From NCBI GenBank assembly GCA_030373145.1, contig JAUCZK010000004.1:1-64000 (forward strand): 64,000 nucleotides of DNA, read 5' to 3'. Source of the stretch: Cyanobium sp. CZS48M. Its GTDB lineage: Bacteria > Cyanobacteriota > Cyanobacteriia > PCC-6307 > Cyanobiaceae. This document shows positions 9,969 to 19,108 of this stretch, piece after piece. Position numbers and translations under genes: made by a program. The number at the start of each line of letters is the position of its first letter. Position 1 is the first letter of the stretch. The notes below the pieces were generated by a model, which was given only the letters and a program-made list of their open reading frames with translations, made no database searches and was not told the origin of the DNA.

Positions 9969-11015
9969 GTGTTCTTTCGTCGTTTCCAGCTCTCCCGTGA
10001 CATCGGCATCGATCTGGGAACGGCCAACACCTTGATGTACGTGTCCGGCAAGGGCATTGTCCTGCAGGAACCGTCTGTGGTGGCGCTCGATCTGGAGAAG
10101 GGGGTGCCCCTGGCGGTGGGCGATGAGGCCAAGCTGATGCTGGGCCGCACCCCCGGCAACATCCGCGCCGTGCGTCCCCTGCGCGATGGGGTGATCGCCG
10201 ACTTCGACGCCGCCGAGATGATGATCAAGTCCTTCATCCAGAAGGGCAACGAAGGGCGCGGCATCGTTGCCCCACGGCTGGTGATCGGTATCCCCAGCGG
10301 TGTCACCGGCGTGGAGCGCCGGGCGGTGCGGGAGGCGGGTCTGGCCGGTGCCCGCGAGGTGCATCTGATCGATGAGCCGGTGGCGGCCGCCATCGGCGCC
10401 GGTCTGCCGGTGACCGAACCCGTCGGCACCATGATCGTCGACATCGGCGGTGGCACCACCGAAGTGGCCGTGCTAAGCCTCGGTGGCACCGTGCTCAGTG
10501 AGTCGGTGCGGGTAGCGGGCGATGAGATCAGCGAGGCCATCACCGTCTACCTCAAGAAGGTGCACAACCTCGTGGTGGGCGAGCGCACCGCCGAGGAGAT
10601 CAAGATCCGCATCGGCTCCGCCTTCCCCGACGACGCCCACGACGAATCCTCGATGGATGTGCGCGGCCTGCACCTGCTCTCCGGTCTGCCCCGCACGATC
10701 AATGTGCGCGCCGGTGACATCCGCGAGTCGATGGCCGAGCCCCTCAATGTGATCGTCGAAGCCGTCAAGCGCACCCTGGAGCGCACACCGCCCGAGCTGG
10801 CGGCCGACATCGTTGATCGCGGCATCATGCTGGCCGGTGGCGGCGCCCTGGTGCGCGGCATCAGCGAACTGATCAGCCACGAGACCGGCATCCTCACCCA
10901 CGTGGCCCAGGATCCCCTGCTCTGCGTGGTCAACGGCTGCGGCCAGGTGCTGGAGGATTACAAGCGTCTGGAGCGGGTGCTCGACACCCCTGACTTCTCC
11001 CGTCTCTCCGCCTGA
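9969..11015 (+). CDS. mreB: MreB, actin-like cell-shape protein
   Basis: MreB forms membrane-associated filaments that organise lateral peptidoglycan synthesis. The 348-residue sequence has the actin-ATPase phosphate-1 motif 'GIDLGTANT' (residues 13-21) and phosphate-2 'DIGGGTTEVAVLS' (about 157-169), plus 'LAGGGALVRGI' near the C-terminus. The N-terminal 'MFFRRFQLSRD' resembles the amphipathic membrane-binding segment. The start is GTG 9969. It leads an mreBCD operon with a 5-nt gap to mreC. Confidence 0.97.
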   Translation: MFFRRFQLSRDIGIDLGTANTLMYVSGKGIVLQEPSVVALDLEKGVPLAVGDEAKLMLGRTPGNIRAVRPLRDGVIADFDAAEMMIKSFIQKGNEGRGIVAPRLVIGIPSGVTGVERRAVREAGLAGAREVHLIDEPVAAAIGAGLPVTEPVGTMIVDIGGGTTEVAVLSLGGTVLSESVRVAGDEISEAITVYLKKVHNLVVGERTAEEIKIRIGSAFPDDAHDESSMDVRGLHLLSGLPRTINVRAGDIRESMAEPLNVIVEAVKRTLERTPPELAADIVDRGIMLAGGGALVRGISELISHETGILTHVAQDPLLCVVNGCGQVLEDYKRLERVLDTPDFSRLSA

Positions 11016-11020
11016 GTCCG

Positions 11021-11785
11021 GTGCCGTTTGGACGCCTCTCCCGCGTCCCCTGGCTGAGGCCGGTGGTCGGAGCCTGGCCCTGGGCCCTGGTGGCTGCTGT
11101 GTTGGTGGCGGTGCGCCTCAGCAAGGGGGCCCTGCTCAGCGATGCCTACGCCCTGCTCAGCCGACCTTTCTGGCCCGGCAGCGCCCAGAAGGAGTGGTTG
11201 CAGGCGGCCCAGCAGCTGGATCAGCAGACCAGGCTGAGCCAACTGGAACTCGACAACCGCCGCCTGCGCCGCCTGCTCGACCTGCAGCGGGCCAGTCCCG
11301 GCAAGGTCACTGCGCCGGTGATCTCCCGTGAAACCGGCGATTGGTGGCATCAGTTGGTGCTGGGGGCCGGCGGGCTCCAGGGCATCCGGGCGGGGGATTC
11401 GGTGATCGCCCCCGGTGGCCTGATCGGGCGGGTGGCCAGCGTCACCCCCAGCACCGCCCGAGTGGCCCTGCTCACCGACTCCGCCAGCAAGGTGGGGGTG
11501 TGGGTGGGGCGCACCCAGCGCCAAGGCCTGCTCGCCGGGGTGGGCAGCAGCAGGCCCGTTCTGCTCTTCCTTGAGAAGGATCCCCAGGTGCGCCCGGGTG
11601 ATGTGGTGGTCACCTCCCCCGCCAGCACCCTGGTGCCGCCGGGGCTGAGTGTGGGGGTGATTCAGTCGGTGGATGAGAAGGCGGTGCCGGCCACGCTGGC
11701 GGTGGTGCAGCTGAGCGCTCCTGTGGCCTCGGTCGACTGGGTGCAGGTGCTCACCCGTCAGGGGCCCGCTGCGGCGGGATCCTGA
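11021..11785 (+). CDS. mreC: MreC, rod-shape-determining protein
   Basis: A 254-residue bitopic protein: short cytoplasmic N-terminus, one transmembrane helix (about residues 13-30), a coiled-coil stretch ('AAQQLDQQTRLSQLELDNRRLRR' region, about 62-88) and two beta-barrel domains containing 'VISRETGDWWHQLVLGAGG' and 'GGLIGRVASV'. MreC links MreB to the periplasmic elongasome. The start is GTG 11021; mreD follows after 3 nt. Confidence 0.93.
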   Translation: MPFGRLSRVPWLRPVVGAWPWALVAAVLVAVRLSKGALLSDAYALLSRPFWPGSAQKEWLQAAQQLDQQTRLSQLELDNRRLRRLLDLQRASPGKVTAPVISRETGDWWHQLVLGAGGLQGIRAGDSVIAPGGLIGRVASVTPSTARVALLTDSASKVGVWVGRTQRQGLLAGVGSSRPVLLFLEKDPQVRPGDVVVTSPASTLVPPGLSVGVIQSVDEKAVPATLAVVQLSAPVASVDWVQVLTRQGPAAAGS

Positions 11786-11788
11786 GCG

Positions 11789-12301
11789 ATGGCCAGCCTG
11801 CACCGCCGCCCCCTCTTTGTGGTCAGTGCCCTGGCGGTGCCGCTGCTCACCCTGGCGGCGCCCGGTCTGCTGCGCATCGGCGGGGTGCCCCCCAGCTGGG
11901 CGGTGCTCTGGTTGCTGCCCTGGGCGCTGGCGGATGGACCCCTCTCCGGTGCCCTGGCGGGTCTGGCCCTGGGCCTGCTGCTCGACTGCCTGCACCTGGG
12001 CGGTGCCACCCAGATGCCGGCCCTGGCCCTGCTGGGCTGGTGGTGGGGACGGCTGCCGCGGCGGGGGCCGCCGATCGAGCGCAGCTTCAGCCTCGGCCTG
12101 CTGGCCATGCTCGGCAGCACCTTGCTGGGGCTGAGTGTGCTGCTGCAGCGCCAGGCGGGTGCTGGCTGGGCGGTGCTGCTGACGGCGGCCAACCTGCACA
12201 CCCTGCTGGCCCAGGTGCTGGTCACGGCCCTGCTGGCACCGATGATCTGTTCGTTGCTGCTGCTGCTCTGGCGACGGCACAGTGCCAGCGCTCGGGGGTG
12301 A
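11789..12301 (+). CDS. mreD: MreD-like cell-shape membrane protein
   Basis: A 170-residue, strongly hydrophobic protein with about five membrane helices. The sequence is poorly conserved, as is usual for MreD, but position directly after mreC, size and the 'LPWALADGPLSGALAGLALGL' helix pair (about residues 43-65) support the call. It probably acts as the membrane partner of MreC. Confidence 0.82.
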   Translation: MASLHRRPLFVVSALAVPLLTLAAPGLLRIGGVPPSWAVLWLLPWALADGPLSGALAGLALGLLLDCLHLGGATQMPALALLGWWWGRLPRRGPPIERSFSLGLLAMLGSTLLGLSVLLQRQAGAGWAVLLTAANLHTLLAQVLVTALLAPMICSLLLLLWRRHSASARG

Positions 12302-12305
12302 TGGG

Positions 12306-13631
12306 ATGAGGAAACCGCTGCTGGATCGAGCCTTCAGTCCAGGTCGTCGCTGGAGCCGGCGTGAGCTGCTGGGCGGCGCCCTGCTGGCGCTGCTGGCAGG
12401 CTGCGGGGTGCGCCGATCCAGCGGACCGGAACTGCAGTTCTGGACCCTGGATCTGTCCCCCAAGTTCAACGTCTACCTGCGCGGGGTGATCGCCGCCTGG
12501 GAACAGGAGAATCCGGGCCTGAAGGTGCGCTGGACCGATGTGCCCTGGGGGTCGGTGGAGCGCAAGCTGCTGGCGGCGGTGTTCGCCCGCACGGCACCGG
12601 ATGTGGTGAATCTGAACCCGCTCTTCTCGGCCAACCTCGCCAGCAAGGGAGGGCTGATGGATCTTGGCCCGCTCCTCCCCCCGGAGGCGTCCGCCACTTA
12701 CCTGCCCCTGATCTGGCAGGCCAGCCGCCAGGACGGCGGCCAGTTCGCCATTCCCTGGTACCTCACGGCGCGGATCTCCCTGAGCAACAGCGATCTGCTC
12801 ACCCAGGCGGGCTACAGCCAGCCCCCGCGCCGCTGGGAGGAGGTGCCGGCCTTCGCGGAGGCGGTCAGGCGCCGCACCGGCAAGTACGCCCTGTTCGTCA
12901 CGGCGGTGCCCGACGATTCGGCTGAGCTGCTGGAGTCGATGGTGCAGATGGGGGTGACCCTGCAGGACCAGCGCCAGCGGGCCGCCTTCAACAGCCCGGC
13001 CGGCCGCCGGGCCTTCGCCTTCTGGTCCGACCTCTACCGCCGCGGTCTGCTGCCGCGGGAGGTGGTGAGTCAGGGCTATCGCCGGGCCGTGGAGCTCTAT
13101 CAGAGCGGTGAACTGGCCCTGCTCTCCAGCGGAGCCGAGTTCCTGCGCAGCATTCAGACCAACGCCCCCGGCATTGCCGCTGTCACCAGGCCCGGGCCGC
13201 CGCTGACGGGTCCCGACGGGCTGGCGAACGTGGCGGTGATGAATCTGGCGGTTTCGCGCCAGAGCACCAAAGCGAAGCAGGCGCTCAGCTTTGCCCTTTA
13301 CCTCACCAATGCCGCCAACCAGGCCCGCTTCGCCGAGGAGGCCCGGGTGCTGCCCTCGGCGCGCCAGGCTCTGGAGCGCATCGAGCAGGGCTTGCGCCAG
13401 CAGACGCCCGCCAATGCCCAGGAGCGGCTGGTGCGCCAGGCTCGGCTGCAGTCGGTGGAGACCCTCGGCCAGGCGCGGGTGCTGGTGCCTGCCACCCCCG
13501 GAGTGAAGCGCCTGCAGGCGATCTTGTACCGCCAGCTGCAGCGGGCGATGCTGGGCCAGATCGAGAGCGATCAGGCGCTGGCGGAAGCGGAGCGCGAGTG
13601 GAACGTGTATGCCGAGGCCCGCTGGCCGTGA
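12306..13631 (+). CDS. Extracellular solute-binding lipoprotein (family 1, sugar-type)
   Basis: A 441-residue periplasmic binding protein. Residues 1-33 hold a basic N-region with a twin-arginine-like 'SRRELLGG' and a hydrophobic stretch ending in lipobox 'LAGC' (Cys33), so a Tat- or Sec-exported lipoprotein is likely. The mature part has family-1 features such as 'YLRGVIAAWEQENPGLKVRW', 'APDVVNLNPLFSANLA' and 'AIPWYLTARISL'. Such proteins deliver sugars or similar solutes to an ABC permease, but no permease or ATPase gene is adjacent. ATG 12306 (overlap-free, 4 nt after mreD) is preferred to the upstream in-frame start at 12282. The preceding mreBCD genes probably share its transcript. Confidence 0.88.
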   Translation: MRKPLLDRAFSPGRRWSRRELLGGALLALLAGCGVRRSSGPELQFWTLDLSPKFNVYLRGVIAAWEQENPGLKVRWTDVPWGSVERKLLAAVFARTAPDVVNLNPLFSANLASKGGLMDLGPLLPPEASATYLPLIWQASRQDGGQFAIPWYLTARISLSNSDLLTQAGYSQPPRRWEEVPAFAEAVRRRTGKYALFVTAVPDDSAELLESMVQMGVTLQDQRQRAAFNSPAGRRAFAFWSDLYRRGLLPREVVSQGYRRAVELYQSGELALLSSGAEFLRSIQTNAPGIAAVTRPGPPLTGPDGLANVAVMNLAVSRQSTKAKQALSFALYLTNAANQARFAEEARVLPSARQALERIEQGLRQQTPANAQERLVRQARLQSVETLGQARVLVPATPGVKRLQAILYRQLQRAMLGQIESDQALAEAEREWNVYAEARWP

Positions 13632-13761
13632 CGGGCCGGGCCCCCAAAACCTCCTGAATAAATCATTAAGTCTTGGCTGAGTCCCTGCGGGGAGGCTGGA
13701 TCGTCGTCGCTCTGTTACGACCTCACAAGGTAGGGTTGCTTTTCTTCATGACTGGACTCCG

Positions 13762-14568
13762 ATGCCCCTGGAAGCGGATCCCCAGCAGCAGCAGGGTGAG
13801 TCTTCTCCGGAGTCTTCAGCGGAAGCTCGAGCCACCGTGTTGGTGGTCGACGATGAAGCCACCGTGCGCCGCGTGCTGGTGATGCGCCTGCAGCTGGCCG
13901 GTTACCGGGTGGTCTGCGCCGAGGATGGCGAGCAGGCCCTGGCCCTCTTCCACGACGAGCAGCCCGACCTGGTGGTGCTTGATGTGATGCTGCCCAAGCT
14001 GGATGGCTTCGCCGTCTGCCGCAGGCTGCGGGCCGAATCCTGCGTACCGATCATCTTTCTCTCGGCCCTTGATGCCATCGCCGAGCGGGTGGCCGGCCTC
14101 GATCTGGGTGCCGACGACTACCTGCCCAAGCCCTTCAGCCCCAAGGAGCTGGAAGCCCGCATTGCCACCATCCTGCGGCGGGTGGGCCGCGGCTCCGCCA
14201 CCGCAGAGCCCCGGGATGTGCCCGCCGGCCAGGGGGTGATGCGCGTGGGTGATCTGGTGGTCGACACCAACCGGCGTCAGGTCACCCGCGACGGTGAGCG
14301 CATCGGTCTCACCTACACCGAATTCAGCCTGCTGGAGCTGCTCTTCCGCGACCCGGGCAGGGTCGTGCCACGGGCCGAGATCCTCGAGCAGCTCTGGGGC
14401 TATCCCCCCCGCCGCGCCGCCGACCTGCGCGTGGTCGACGTTTATGTGGCCCGCCTGCGCGGCAAGCTCGAGCCCGATCCGCGCAACCCCGAGCTGATCC
14501 TCACGGTGCGGGGCACCGGCTATGCCTCCCAGCGGATGGCCGAAGCGGCCGTCGCCGCCACAGCCTGA
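13762..14568 (+). CDS. rpaB: OmpR-family response regulator RpaB
   Basis: A 268-residue regulator: receiver domain with acidic pair Asp30/Asp31, phospho-acceptor Asp74 in '[12 protein letters not shown]', Ser101 and Lys123 in '[15 protein letters not shown]', then a winged-helix DNA-binding domain with '[17 protein letters not shown]' and '[15 protein letters not shown]'. These stretches match cyanobacterial RpaB, which controls high-light genes and phycobilisome coupling and binds HLR1 motifs. The N-terminal 24 residues are a Ser/Gln/Glu-rich extension. The neighbour lysS, as in other picocyanobacteria, supports the call. The 130-bp upstream gap has a TAGGGT at 13731 but no convincing HLR1 repeat. 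Confidence 0.88.
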   Translation: MPLEADPQQQQGESSPESSAEARATVLVVDDEATVRRVLVMRLQLAGYRVVCAEDGEQALALFHDEQPDLVVLDVMLPKLDGFAVCRRLRAESCVPIIFLSALDAIAERVAGLDLGADDYLPKPFSPKELEARIATILRRVGRGSATAEPRDVPAGQGVMRVGDLVVDTNRRQVTRDGERIGLTYTEFSLLELLFRDPGRVVPRAEILEQLWGYPPRRAADLRVVDVYVARLRGKLEPDPRNPELILTVRGTGYASQRMAEAAVAATA

Positions 14569-14638
14569 GCCAGCGCCTGGGCCACGGACTGAAACCCCCG
14601 GTCCTTCAGGATGGGGGTCCCGTCTGAGATCTGTCCCC

Positions 14639-16159
14639 TTGCCGGAGACGCGCTTCAACCGCCTGGAGCAGGCCCGCCTGGAGAAGGCTGAGGTCCTCAG
14701 GGGCCTGGGTCAGGGGCCCTACGGCCTGCGCTTCGATCCCAGCCACCGCCACGCCGAGCTGCAGCGCCTGCATGCCGACCTGGCCAACGGCCAGGAGCGG
14801 GACGAGCAAGTGGCGGTGGCCGGGCGGGTGATGACCCGCCGGGTGATGGGCAAGCTGGCCTTCTTCACCCTGCTCGATGAGACTGGCCCGATCCAGCTGT
14901 TCATCGAGAAGGCCACCCTGGCGGCCGCCCTGCCGGATCAGCCCGAGGCCTTCACCCAGCTCACCACCCTGGTGGATGCCGGCGACTGGATCGGTGTGAG
15001 CGGCAGCCTGCGCCGCACCGACCGGGGCGAGCTCTCGGTGAAGGTGAGCGCCTGGCAGATGCTCACCAAGGCCCTCCAGCCCCTCCCCGACAAGTGGCAC
15101 GGCCTGGCGGATGTGGAGAAGCGCTACCGCCAGCGCTATCTCGATCTGGTGGTGTCCCCCGGCACCCGCGAAACCTTCAGGCGCCGGGCCCTGCTGGTGA
15201 GCGGCATCCGTCGCTGGCTCGATGAGCGCCAGTTCCTGGAGATCGAAACGCCGGTGCTCAACGCCGAAGCCGGTGGCGCCGATGCCCGGCCCTTCACCAC
15301 CCACCACAACACCCTCGATCTGCCCCTGGTGCTGCGGATCGCCACCGAGCTGCACCTCAAGCGCCTGGTGGTGGGTGGCTTCGAGCGGGTCTATGAGCTG
15401 GGTCGCATCTTCCGCAATGAAGGGGTGAGCACCCGCCACAACCCCGAGTTCACCACTGTCGAGATCTATCAGGCCTACGCCGACTACACCGACATGATGG
15501 CCCTCACCGAGGAGCTGATCGCCGCGGTCTGCCAGCAGGTGTGCGGCACCACGGCGATCGAGTATCAGGGCACCGCCATCGACCTGACGCCTCCCTGGCG
15601 GCGGGCCACCATGCATGAGCTGGTGGAGCAGGCCACGGGCCTGGATTTCAACGGCTTCAGCAGTCGCGGGCAGGCCGCCGCCGCCATGGCCGCCGCTGGC
15701 CTGGAGGTGCCTGAGTCGGCTGACTGCGTCGGTCGACTGCTCAACGAAGCCTTCGAGCAACGGGTCGAAGACACGCTGGTTCAGCCCACCTTCGTGACCG
15801 ATTACCCGGTGGAGATCTCCCCCCTCGCCCGCGCCCACCGCAGCAAGCCCGGACTGGTGGAGCGCTTCGAGCTGTTCATCGTGGGCCGCGAAACCGCCAA
15901 TGCCTTCAGCGAACTGATCGATCCGATCGACCAGCGCCGGCGCCTGGAAGCCCAGCAAGAGCGGCGCGCGGCGGGCGATCTTGAGGCCCACGGGGTTGAC
16001 GAAGACTTCCTCCATGCCCTTGAAGTGGGCATGCCCCCCACCGGCGGGCTGGGCATCGGCATCGACCGGCTGGCGATGCTGCTCACCGACAGCCCGAGCA
16101 TCCGCGACGTGATCGCCTTCCCCCTGTTGCGGCCGGAAGCGGCGCCGCCGGTGGGCTGA
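14639..16159 (+). CDS. lysS: Lysyl-tRNA synthetase, class II
   Basis: A 506-residue class II synthetase. The N-terminal OB-fold anticodon domain contains '[19 protein letters not shown]'; motif 2 is seen in '[20 protein letters not shown]' (about 256-275) and motif 3 in '[13 protein letters not shown]' near the end. It charges tRNA-Lys. The start is inferred as TTG 14639: the frame continues upstream into rpaB but that part is Pro-rich and unlike LysS, and no in-frame ATG or GTG fits. Length then matches the family. Confidence 0.95.
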   Translation: MPETRFNRLEQARLEKAEVLRGLGQGPYGLRFDPSHRHAELQRLHADLANGQERDEQVAVAGRVMTRRVMGKLAFFTLLDETGPIQLFIEKATLAAALPDQPEAFTQLTTLVDAGDWIGVSGSLRRTDRGELSVKVSAWQMLTKALQPLPDKWHGLADVEKRYRQRYLDLVVSPGTRETFRRRALLVSGIRRWLDERQFLEIETPVLNAEAGGADARPFTTHHNTLDLPLVLRIATELHLKRLVVGGFERVYELGRIFRNEGVSTRHNPEFTTVEIYQAYADYTDMMALTEELIAAVCQQVCGTTAIEYQGTAIDLTPPWRRATMHELVEQATGLDFNGFSSRGQAAAAMAAAGLEVPESADCVGRLLNEAFEQRVEDTLVQPTFVTDYPVEISPLARAHRSKPGLVERFELFIVGRETANAFSELIDPIDQRRRLEAQQERRAAGDLEAHGVDEDFLHALEVGMPPTGGLGIGIDRLAMLLTDSPSIRDVIAFPLLRPEAAPPVG

Positions 16160-16206
16160 ACCGGCGCAATGAGATAATCAACGCTACTCGGACTATCCCC
16201 CAGCCC

Positions 16207-16470
16207 ATGAGCGGTGAGCGCGTCGGTTTCCGCTTCAAACACGCGGATGCGGTGGTCAAGCGCAATCCCCAGGGTCGCTCCCGCCGCGGCTGGGTGATGG
16301 AGCCCGTTGAGCAGACCACAAGCCGTGGCACCAAGATGCCGGCCTACCGCATCCGCTGGCGCGACAGCGAACGTCCCGAGATCGTGCTTCAGCACATGCT
16401 GATTGCCGATCCCGATCCCACTCCTCCCCCCGAAGGAGTGAGCCTGGAGCCCCCCGCTCCGAAGACGTGA
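16207..16470 (+). CDS. Conserved cyanobacterial small protein, unknown function
   Basis: An 87-residue basic protein with 'VGFRFKHADAVVKRNPQGRS' at the N-terminus, 'YRIRWRDSERPEIVLQHMLI' in the middle and a Pro-rich tail. I recall close relatives next to lysS in marine Synechococcus, annotated only as hypothetical. The basic, Trp/Arg-rich core could be a small beta-barrel, but that is a guess. GATAAT at 16172-16177 may be a -10 box of its own promoter. Confidence 0.7.
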   Translation: MSGERVGFRFKHADAVVKRNPQGRSRRGWVMEPVEQTTSRGTKMPAYRIRWRDSERPEIVLQHMLIADPDPTPPPEGVSLEPPAPKT

Positions 16471-16489
16471 GCCCCCTCAGCCCCGCCGT

Positions 16490-17290
16490 TCAACCCCAGC
16501 CCTTGAGCTGGTAGACCAGCAGGCCGAGATGCTCCTTGATGGCCAGGCTGCTCAGCAGCAGGGAGCCGGCATCGGGCCATAGCGACAGCAGCACCGATCC
16601 AGCGGTGGGTGTGCCCAGTTGATCCCGGGCCGGCAGCAGGTAGTCGCAGGCCACTGGCACCACCTGGAGCCCGCTCTGCTGGCGGAAGCTGGCCAGGGCC
16701 CGAGGCATGTGCAGGGCGCTGGTCACCAGCAGCACCGAGCTCCAGCCGCGGGACTGGCCGATCCGGCTCAGATCCCTGGCTTCCTCGGCGGTGGTCCGGG
16801 CCTGATCGCTGAGCAACAGGCGATCGGGGCGGACCCCCAGCTCTAGCGCCAGGCTGCGGGCGCTGAGGGCTTCAGCCGGGGCTGGATCACCGCTGCTGAA
16901 GCTCACCCGGCCTCCGCTCAGCAGCAGCAGTGGCGCCCGCTGGTCCCGCAGCAGCCGGATCCCACTCAGCAGCCGGTCGCCGGCTTCATTCACCTCCACC
17001 CCGGCCCTGGGGGGCAGCGCCGCCCGCAGGCCCCCGCCCAGCACCACGATGGCGTCGGCCCGTGGGATCGGTGAGGGCGTCAGGGCGGCGCTGCGGGCCT
17101 CCAGCCCCCAGACCAGCTCCCTGGCTGTGATCGGCAGGGCGCTGATCCAGAGCAGAGCCAGGCCGAGGCCACCCAGGGAGGCGCTCCAGCGACGCCTTGG
17201 CCCCAGCAGCAGGCCGCTCAGAGCAAGCAGCAGCCCCAGGCTCAGGGGATAGAGCAGTTGCGGCAGCAGTTTCGAGAGCAGGAAGCCCAT
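16490..17290 (-). CDS. YdcF/DUF218-family membrane-anchored protein
   Basis: A 266-residue protein with two N-terminal membrane helices (about residues 3-24 and 33-52) followed by a periplasmic or cytoplasmic DUF218 domain: 'RADAIVVLGGGL' (about 86-97), 'PLLLLSGG' and 'ARTTAEEARDLSR', the DUF218 Asp/Glu pattern. The family includes ElyC/SanA-type proteins linked to envelope biogenesis; the substrate is unknown. ATG 17290 is chosen because the open frame upstream is Ala/Gly/Arg-rich shadow sequence of the neighbouring gene. It is the last gene of the ergothioneine operon, 14 nt after the preceding stop. Confidence 0.8.
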   Translation of the reverse strand: MGFLLSKLLPQLLYPLSLGLLLALSGLLLGPRRRWSASLGGLGLALLWISALPITARELVWGLEARSAALTPSPIPRADAIVVLGGGLRAALPPRAGVEVNEAGDRLLSGIRLLRDQRAPLLLLSGGRVSFSSGDPAPAEALSARSLALELGVRPDRLLLSDQARTTAEEARDLSRIGQSRGWSSVLLVTSALHMPRALASFRQQSGLQVVPVACDYLLPARDQLGTPTAGSVLLSLWPDAGSLLLSSLAIKEHLGLLVYQLKGWG

Positions 17291-17304
17291 GGGCTGGCCC
17301 CCGC

Positions 17305-17817
17305 TCAGGGGCTGCTCGGGCTGGAGCGGCGGCGCAGCTCCTCCAGCTCCTGGCGCGATTCGAAGTGGGCCCAGGCCTGCTCCAGATCGCCTTCGCCGGA
17401 GGGTTTGGGCTTGGGCTTGGGCTGGGCCTGCTGCCGCTGCTCCAGCTCCTGCAGCTCCTGCTCCACCCGGGCAAACTCCTTGCCCAGTTCCCCCAGCTGC
17501 TGCCAGTGATCGCGCCCCTGGCCCATCAGCTGACCCTGGTGGGCCTCGGCGCGGGACGCCAGCTCCAGGGCACCGGCGCTCCGCGCCCGCTGCACCCGCT
17601 GCTGCCACTGGGTGATCTCGCCGGCGACCTGCAGCAGGGTCTGGCGCAACTGCTCGGCCTGGGCCTGGATCTGCAGGCGCCGCAGGCGCAGGCGCCGTTG
17701 TCGTTCCAGCTGCTCCTCCCGCTCCAGCAGGTCCTGCTGGCCTGGATGGCTGCCGAGAAAAGCCTCCAGCTGCTGCTCCAGCTGCGACTCCAATTGCTCA
17801 AACCAGCTGCTGCTCAT
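17305..17817 (-). CDS. Coiled-coil protein of the hercynine/ergothioneine locus
   Basis: A 170-residue, Gln/Glu/Arg-rich protein predicted to be a long coiled coil ('EQLESQLEQQLEAFL' and repeated LxxxEQLxR patterns), ending in a Lys-Pro repeat and 'WAHFESRQELEELRRR'. Similar proteins beside egtB/egtD in picocyanobacteria carry the name 'hercynine metabolism protein' purely from genomic context; no activity is known. The 19-nt spacing to the upstream small gene and conserved order support co-transcription with egtBD. It could be a scaffold for the pathway enzymes. Confidence 0.75.
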   Translation of the reverse strand: MSSSWFEQLESQLEQQLEAFLGSHPGQQDLLEREEQLERQRRLRLRRLQIQAQAEQLRQTLLQVAGEITQWQQRVQRARSAGALELASRAEAHQGQLMGQGRDHWQQLGELGKEFARVEQELQELEQRQQAQPKPKPKPSGEGDLEQAWAHFESRQELEELRRRSSPSSP

Positions 17818-17836
17818 GGGCGTGTCACGGCAGGGA

Positions 17837-18061
17837 TCACTCCGGGGCGCGGGTGATCAGGGGGGCTTCGATCTCTTCTTCCAGGGGCGTGATCGCCGCT
17901 TCGCGGGAGCGCAGCAGCAGCTGGGTGAGGCGGGCGATGGCCCCTTCGCCGAGATCCTGGGCACTGATGCGATCAAAGGCCTCGCGGTAGAGCTGCTCCA
18001 GTTGCTCGATCAGACCCTCGCGCGACTCGCGCATCGCCCGACGCTGGTCATCCCTGCTCAT
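17837..18061 (-). CDS. Small protein of the hercynine/ergothioneine locus
   Basis: A 74-residue helical protein ('LIEQLEQLYREAFDRISAQD' and 'RLTQLLLRSREAAITPLEEE'), corresponding to what is named 'hercynine metabolism small protein' in cyanobacterial genomes because it accompanies egtB and egtD. It lies between egtD (21-nt gap) and the coiled-coil gene. No catalytic motif is visible; a partner-binding role is an inference. Confidence 0.72.
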   Translation of the reverse strand: MSRDDQRRAMRESREGLIEQLEQLYREAFDRISAQDLGEGAIARLTQLLLRSREAAITPLEEEIEAPLITRAPE

Positions 18062-18082
18062 CGCCGTTCGTCTCGCTGCTGA

Positions 18083-19108
18083 TCAGATGCTGAGTCTGCC
18101 TGGTGCACTCCCCACTGTCGCCGGTTGCAGCAGGTGCAGGCTGAAGCTGTCGTCGTCGGCGCTCCAGCGCTCCAGGGCCTGCCAGCCCGCCGCCGCCGCC
18201 AGGGCCCTGAAGGCCTCGGGGCTGTACTTATGGCTGTACTCGCTGATCAGGGCTTCGCCGGCGCCAAAGCGCCAGCGAGCTCCAGCCAGGCTCACCTGCT
18301 GCTCGTGCTCGCTCACCAGCGCCATGGCGATGCGCGAGTGTTGCGCCTGCCAATGGGCCTCATAACGAAAGCTGGCGGGATCGAAATCGCCGGCCAGCTC
18401 CCGGTTCAGGCGCACCAGCAGGTTGCGCGCGAAGGCGGCGGAGTGGCCCGCCCGGTCGTTGTAGGCCGCTTCCAGGGTCGCAACCGAGCGCGGCTGATCG
18501 ATGCCGATCAGCAGCCGCCCATCGCCTCCCAGCAGGCGGGCGAACTGGCCCAGCAGGGTCACGGCCTCAGTGGGATCGAAGTTGCCCAGGGAACTGCCGG
18601 GGTAGAAGCCCAGACGGCGCCGGCCCGCCAGCAGGGGCTGCTGGGGCAGCTCCTGGAGCAGGCTGTAGTCGCAGCAGATGCCAAGCACCGGGATGGAGGG
18701 ATGGCGTTGCTGCAGGTTCCGGCAGGCCTGCCGCAGATGCTCGGCGCTGATGTCGAGGGCCACGTAGGCCGGCGGGGCCAGGGCCTCTAGCAGGGGCGAC
18801 ACCTTGCGGGCGCTGCCGGCACCGAACTCCACCAGCACTCCCTCGCCCAGGGCAGCGGCCATCGCGGGGGCATGGCGGTTGAGCAGGGCGGTTTCGGTGC
18901 GGGTGAGGCCGTACTCCGGTTGCTCGCAGATGGCATCGAACAGGCGGGAGCCCTCGTGGTCGTAGAGGAACCAGGCCGGCAGTTGCTTCGGTGTGCGGCT
19001 CAGGCCCTCGATCACCAGTCGGGCCATGTCGGCCGGGTCTGGATGCAGATCGAGCATGGCGACGGCCGGTGACAGCGGCCGGGACCTGAGGCCGGGCTGG
19101 CTGCTCAT
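18083..19108 (-). CDS. egtD: L-histidine N-alpha-methyltransferase EgtD
   Basis: EgtD trimethylates histidine with S-adenosylmethionine to hercynine, the first step to ergothioneine. The 341-residue protein shows 'LPAWFLYDHEGSRLFDAICE' (about 43-62), the SAM-binding 'LVEFGAGSARKV' (about 92-103), 'FYPGSSLGNF' and a C-terminal 'SEYSHKYSPEAF' that helps hold the histidine substrate. The ATG at 19108 overlaps the egtB stop (ATGA), indicating translational coupling. Confidence 0.93.
   Translation of the reverse strand: MSSQPGLRSRPLSPAVAMLDLHPDPADMARLVIEGLSRTPKQLPAWFLYDHEGSRLFDAICEQPEYGLTRTETALLNRHAPAMAAALGEGVLVEFGAGSARKVSPLLEALAPPAYVALDISAEHLRQACRNLQQRHPSIPVLGICCDYSLLQELPQQPLLAGRRRLGFYPGSSLGNFDPTEAVTLLGQFARLLGGDGRLLIGIDQPRSVATLEAAYNDRAGHSAAFARNLLVRLNRELAGDFDPASFRYEAHWQAQHSRIAMALVSEHEQQVSLAGARWRFGAGEALISEYSHKYSPEAFRALAAAAGWQALERWSADDDSFSLHLLQPATVGSAPGRLSI

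Noticed and set aside
13711-13730. HLR1 (RpaB-binding) repeat upstream of rpaB
   Set aside because: TTACG and TCACA are 8 nt apart rather than the 10-nt offset of the HLR1 direct repeat, and both halves have mismatches.
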